Shown piece after piece: positions 6,442-7,711 of a stretch of 7,711 nucleotides of DNA. Made by a program: the position numbers and the translations under genes. A model generated the notes under the pieces. That model saw only the letters and a program-made list of their open reading frames with translations. It made no database searches and was not told where the DNA came from. How positions within the stretch are numbered: the first letter of the stretch is position 1; each line of letters begins with the position of its first letter. Source of the stretch: Bacteroidota bacterium (lineage in GTDB: Bacteria; Bacteroidota; Kryptoniia; Kryptoniales; JAKASW01); the NCBI GenBank assembly GCA_021796055.1, contig JAJYOS010000289.1:1-7711 (forward strand). The letters run 5' to 3'.

Positions 6442-7476
6442 CTATTCTTCTATCTCGAACCGTTTCAATTTATCGTACAGCGCTTTCCTACTCAATCCTA
6501 GTATAATCGCCGCTTTGGATTTGTTATTGTCCACGAACGACAACGTCCTTAGGATTATCGCCTTCTCTGCTGAGTCCAGCGAAGTGCCGAGCGGTATCGT
6601 TATCACGTCGGATGCCTGTTTGGTCTCCGCTAACCTCACTGGGAGGATGTCTGGCGTGACTGCATCCGTCGGAGAAAGTATCACCGCCCGTTCAACGAGG
6701 TTCCTGAGCTCTCTTATATTTCCAGGCCATTCATACTGCATAAGGAGCCGCATCGCTTCGTCGGAAATCGTCTTCAGAGCCTTCTTATGTTTCTGACAAA
6801 AATAGGTTAGAAAATGTGAGATCAGGTCTGGTATGTCTTGTTTTCTTTCGCGCAACGGGGGAAGGTGAATTTCGATCACGCTGAAGCGGTAATACAAATC
6901 AAGACGCATTTCGCCTGCGGCTATGGCCTGCTCCACATTTTTATTTGTCGCGGCCAGCATGCGAACGTCGGCGTTCATCTCGTTCTTTCCGCCGAGCCTG
7001 CGGAAGGCCTTTGTCTCGATTACTCTAAGTAGCTTAGCCTGAGTGTCGGTCTCCATCTCGGCGAGTTCGTCCAGGAAGAGCGTTCCCTTGTCGGCCATTT
7101 CCAAGTAGCCCGCCTTCTTTGCGGTCGCTCCTGTGAAGGCGCCCCCTTCATGACCAAAAAGCTCATTCTCAAAAACATCACGCGGGACAGCCGCGCAGTT
7201 GATCGCGATGAAGGGGAGATCTGCCCGTGGGCTGCTCATGTGGATCAAGCGGGCTACCACGTCCTTTCCTGTCCCGCTTTCGCCTGTGATAAGTACTGGA
7301 GTAGAAGAGTCCGCGACAAGCTGAATCATGGAATAAATCTCGCGCATGGCGGGGCTGTTCCCCACGAAGTCCACTCGCAGCTTCTTCGAACTAGCGTTAC
7401 TTCTCGATGAAGCGCTTGCAGGAACCGTTTGTTGCGGCAGCTCTTTCTCTCTTCCGCCCAAGTCTGTGTATGCCAT
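6442..7476 (-). CDS. Sigma-54-dependent transcriptional activator (bEBP) lacking an N-terminal regulatory domain, PspF-like architecture
   Basis: This 344-residue protein consists of a short Ser/Ala-rich leader (1-35), a AAA+ domain (about 36-282) and a Fis-type helix-turn-helix (about 301-342). The AAA+ domain has Walker A GESGTGKD (65-72), the sigma-54-contacting GAFTGA loop (112-117), Walker B GTLFLDE (131-137), arginines in RLDLYYR (191-197) and the sensor II motif WPGNIREL (250-257). The Fis region has NNKSKAAIILGLSRKALYDKLK. By family knowledge it remodels RNA polymerase-sigma-54 at -24/-12 promoters using ATP, from an enhancer-like site. NtrC-type members carry a receiver or GAF domain in front; here the frame is closed by TGA at 7483-7485, three codons before the ATG, so none is present and none is encoded just upstream. 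Regulation must come from a partner protein or expression level. The gene is convergent with the kinase/regulator pair; a functional link is unproven. Confidence 0.95.
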   Translation of the reverse strand: MAYTDLGGREKELPQQTVPASASSRSNASSKKLRVDFVGNSPAMREIYSMIQLVADSSTPVLITGESGTGKDVVARLIHMSSPRADLPFIAINCAAVPRDVFENELFGHEGGAFTGATAKKAGYLEMADKGTLFLDELAEMETDTQAKLLRVIETKAFRRLGGKNEMNADVRMLAATNKNVEQAIAAGEMRLDLYYRFSVIEIHLPPLRERKQDIPDLISHFLTYFCQKHKKALKTISDEAMRLLMQYEWPGNIRELRNLVERAVILSPTDAVTPDILPVRLAETKQASDVITIPLGTSLDSAEKAIILRTLSFVDNNKSKAAIILGLSRKALYDKLKRFEIEE

Positions 7477-7478
7477 GA

Positions 7479-7484
7479 TCCTTC
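7479..7484 (-). promoter_or_regulatory. Shine-Dalgarno-like GAAGGA for the sigma-54 activator
   Basis: On the minus strand GAAGGA overlaps the in-frame TGA and ends only two bases before the ATG at 7476. That is closer than usual and may mean weak initiation. No better in-frame start exists before the conserved AAA+ residues, since the next Met is residue 44. Confidence 0.4.
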
Positions 7485-7564
7485 AGTGAGTTGTCGTGGA
7501 ATTTTGATGATTAGTCCGGTGAGGGTTGAAACGGCGCACTAAATCCGTTCCGGTCAGAAGTGCT

Positions 7565-7584
7565 CTTACACGGTCATGTGTAAG
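7565..7584. promoter_or_regulatory. Perfect 7+7 palindrome, candidate operator/enhancer
   Basis: CTTACAC (7565-7571) is exactly complementary to GTGTAAG (7578-7584) with a 6-base spacer. It sits about 90-110 bases upstream of the activator start. The 20-base dyad fits the size bound by dimeric helix-turn-helix proteins. Fis-domain activators commonly bind dyads of this kind, sometimes next to their own gene, so autoregulation is possible. No T-tract follows, arguing against a terminator. Confidence 0.45.
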
Positions 7585-7711
7585 CTAACACTCATAAGCA
7601 GCATGCAATTTCCCCAGCGATATCCAATCGAGACTTATCCATTATTGTCCATCAACATTAATATGTGGCTAAAATCTTAACAATAGAGTCGTCTAATGAA
7701 TTTTGTCTCAC

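Larger units (their letters stand above)
7477..7711. other. Upstream region of the sigma-54 activator
   Basis: These 235 bases are non-coding as far as the window shows. They become AT-rich toward the window end (about 7640-7700) and contain the 7565-7584 palindrome. Checking both strands by eye gave no good TGGCAC-N5-TTGC element and no clear -35/-10 pair. The minus strand here has stops in all frames, so no detached receiver domain is hidden upstream of the activator. An ATG at 7696 on the plus strand could begin a gene beyond the window but cannot be supported. Confidence 0.5.

Noticed and set aside
6252..6506. Plus-strand frame of 84 codons running into the sigma-54 activator
   Set aside because: Its second half is antisense to the conserved Fis-type region of the activator, and no ribosome binding site or domain is seen.
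7600..7625. A -24/-12 sigma-54 promoter reading toward the activator (TGCAA at about 7607)
   Set aside because: The TTGCA part matches on the minus strand, but the GG of the -24 element is not at the required distance.
7486..7711. A frameshifted receiver domain upstream of the sigma-54 activator
   Set aside because: The minus strand here has stops in all frames and no receiver-like motif, so the activator is naturally short rather than broken.

Overview
The window looks like a piece of a Bacteroidota/Chlorobiota-type (FCB group) chromosome, most like the Ignavibacteria and related candidate lineages. The main reason is the C-terminal tail of the first protein. It has the YPNPFNPTT signature and ends in a GVYFYRL...KMVLVK strand pattern, which is the type A sorting domain of the type IX secretion system (T9SS). 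The lineage call is an inference from that signature and general protein style; no marker gene is present.

Layout. (1) Bases 2-2833, plus strand: the 3' part of a large secreted protein, open at the window edge, with at least five fibronectin-III-like repeats, a long central region and the T9SS tail. (2) Bases 2835-3407, plus: a small envelope protein starting one base after the previous stop, with a signal sequence, a beta-rich domain and a C-terminal membrane helix. (3) Bases 3408-3555: a leader with a direct repeat and a small inverted repeat. (4) Bases 3556-5439 and 5464-6102, plus: a soluble PAS-containing histidine kinase of the NarX/HisKA_3 class and a NarL/LuxR-type response regulator, 24 bases apart. 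(5) Bases 6103-6441: a gene-free convergent gap. (6) Bases 6442-7476, minus: a sigma-54-dependent activator without an N-terminal sensory domain. (7) Bases 7477-7711: its upstream region, with a perfect 7+7 palindrome.

The most interesting point is the two-component pair. The kinase has an intact phosphorylatable His (H431), the DxxxQ phosphatase motif and an ATP-binding domain. However, both receiver domains in the operon lack the phosphoacceptor Asp: Glu in the kinase's own truncated receiver (E77) and Ser in the response regulator (S54). The kinase therefore has no visible Asp target here. Either it signals to a regulator elsewhere, or the two receivers work without phosphorylation. Next to it lies an activator that has also lost its phosphorylation-dependent input. 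I see no evidence of a mobile element, CRISPR array, tRNA or rRNA.
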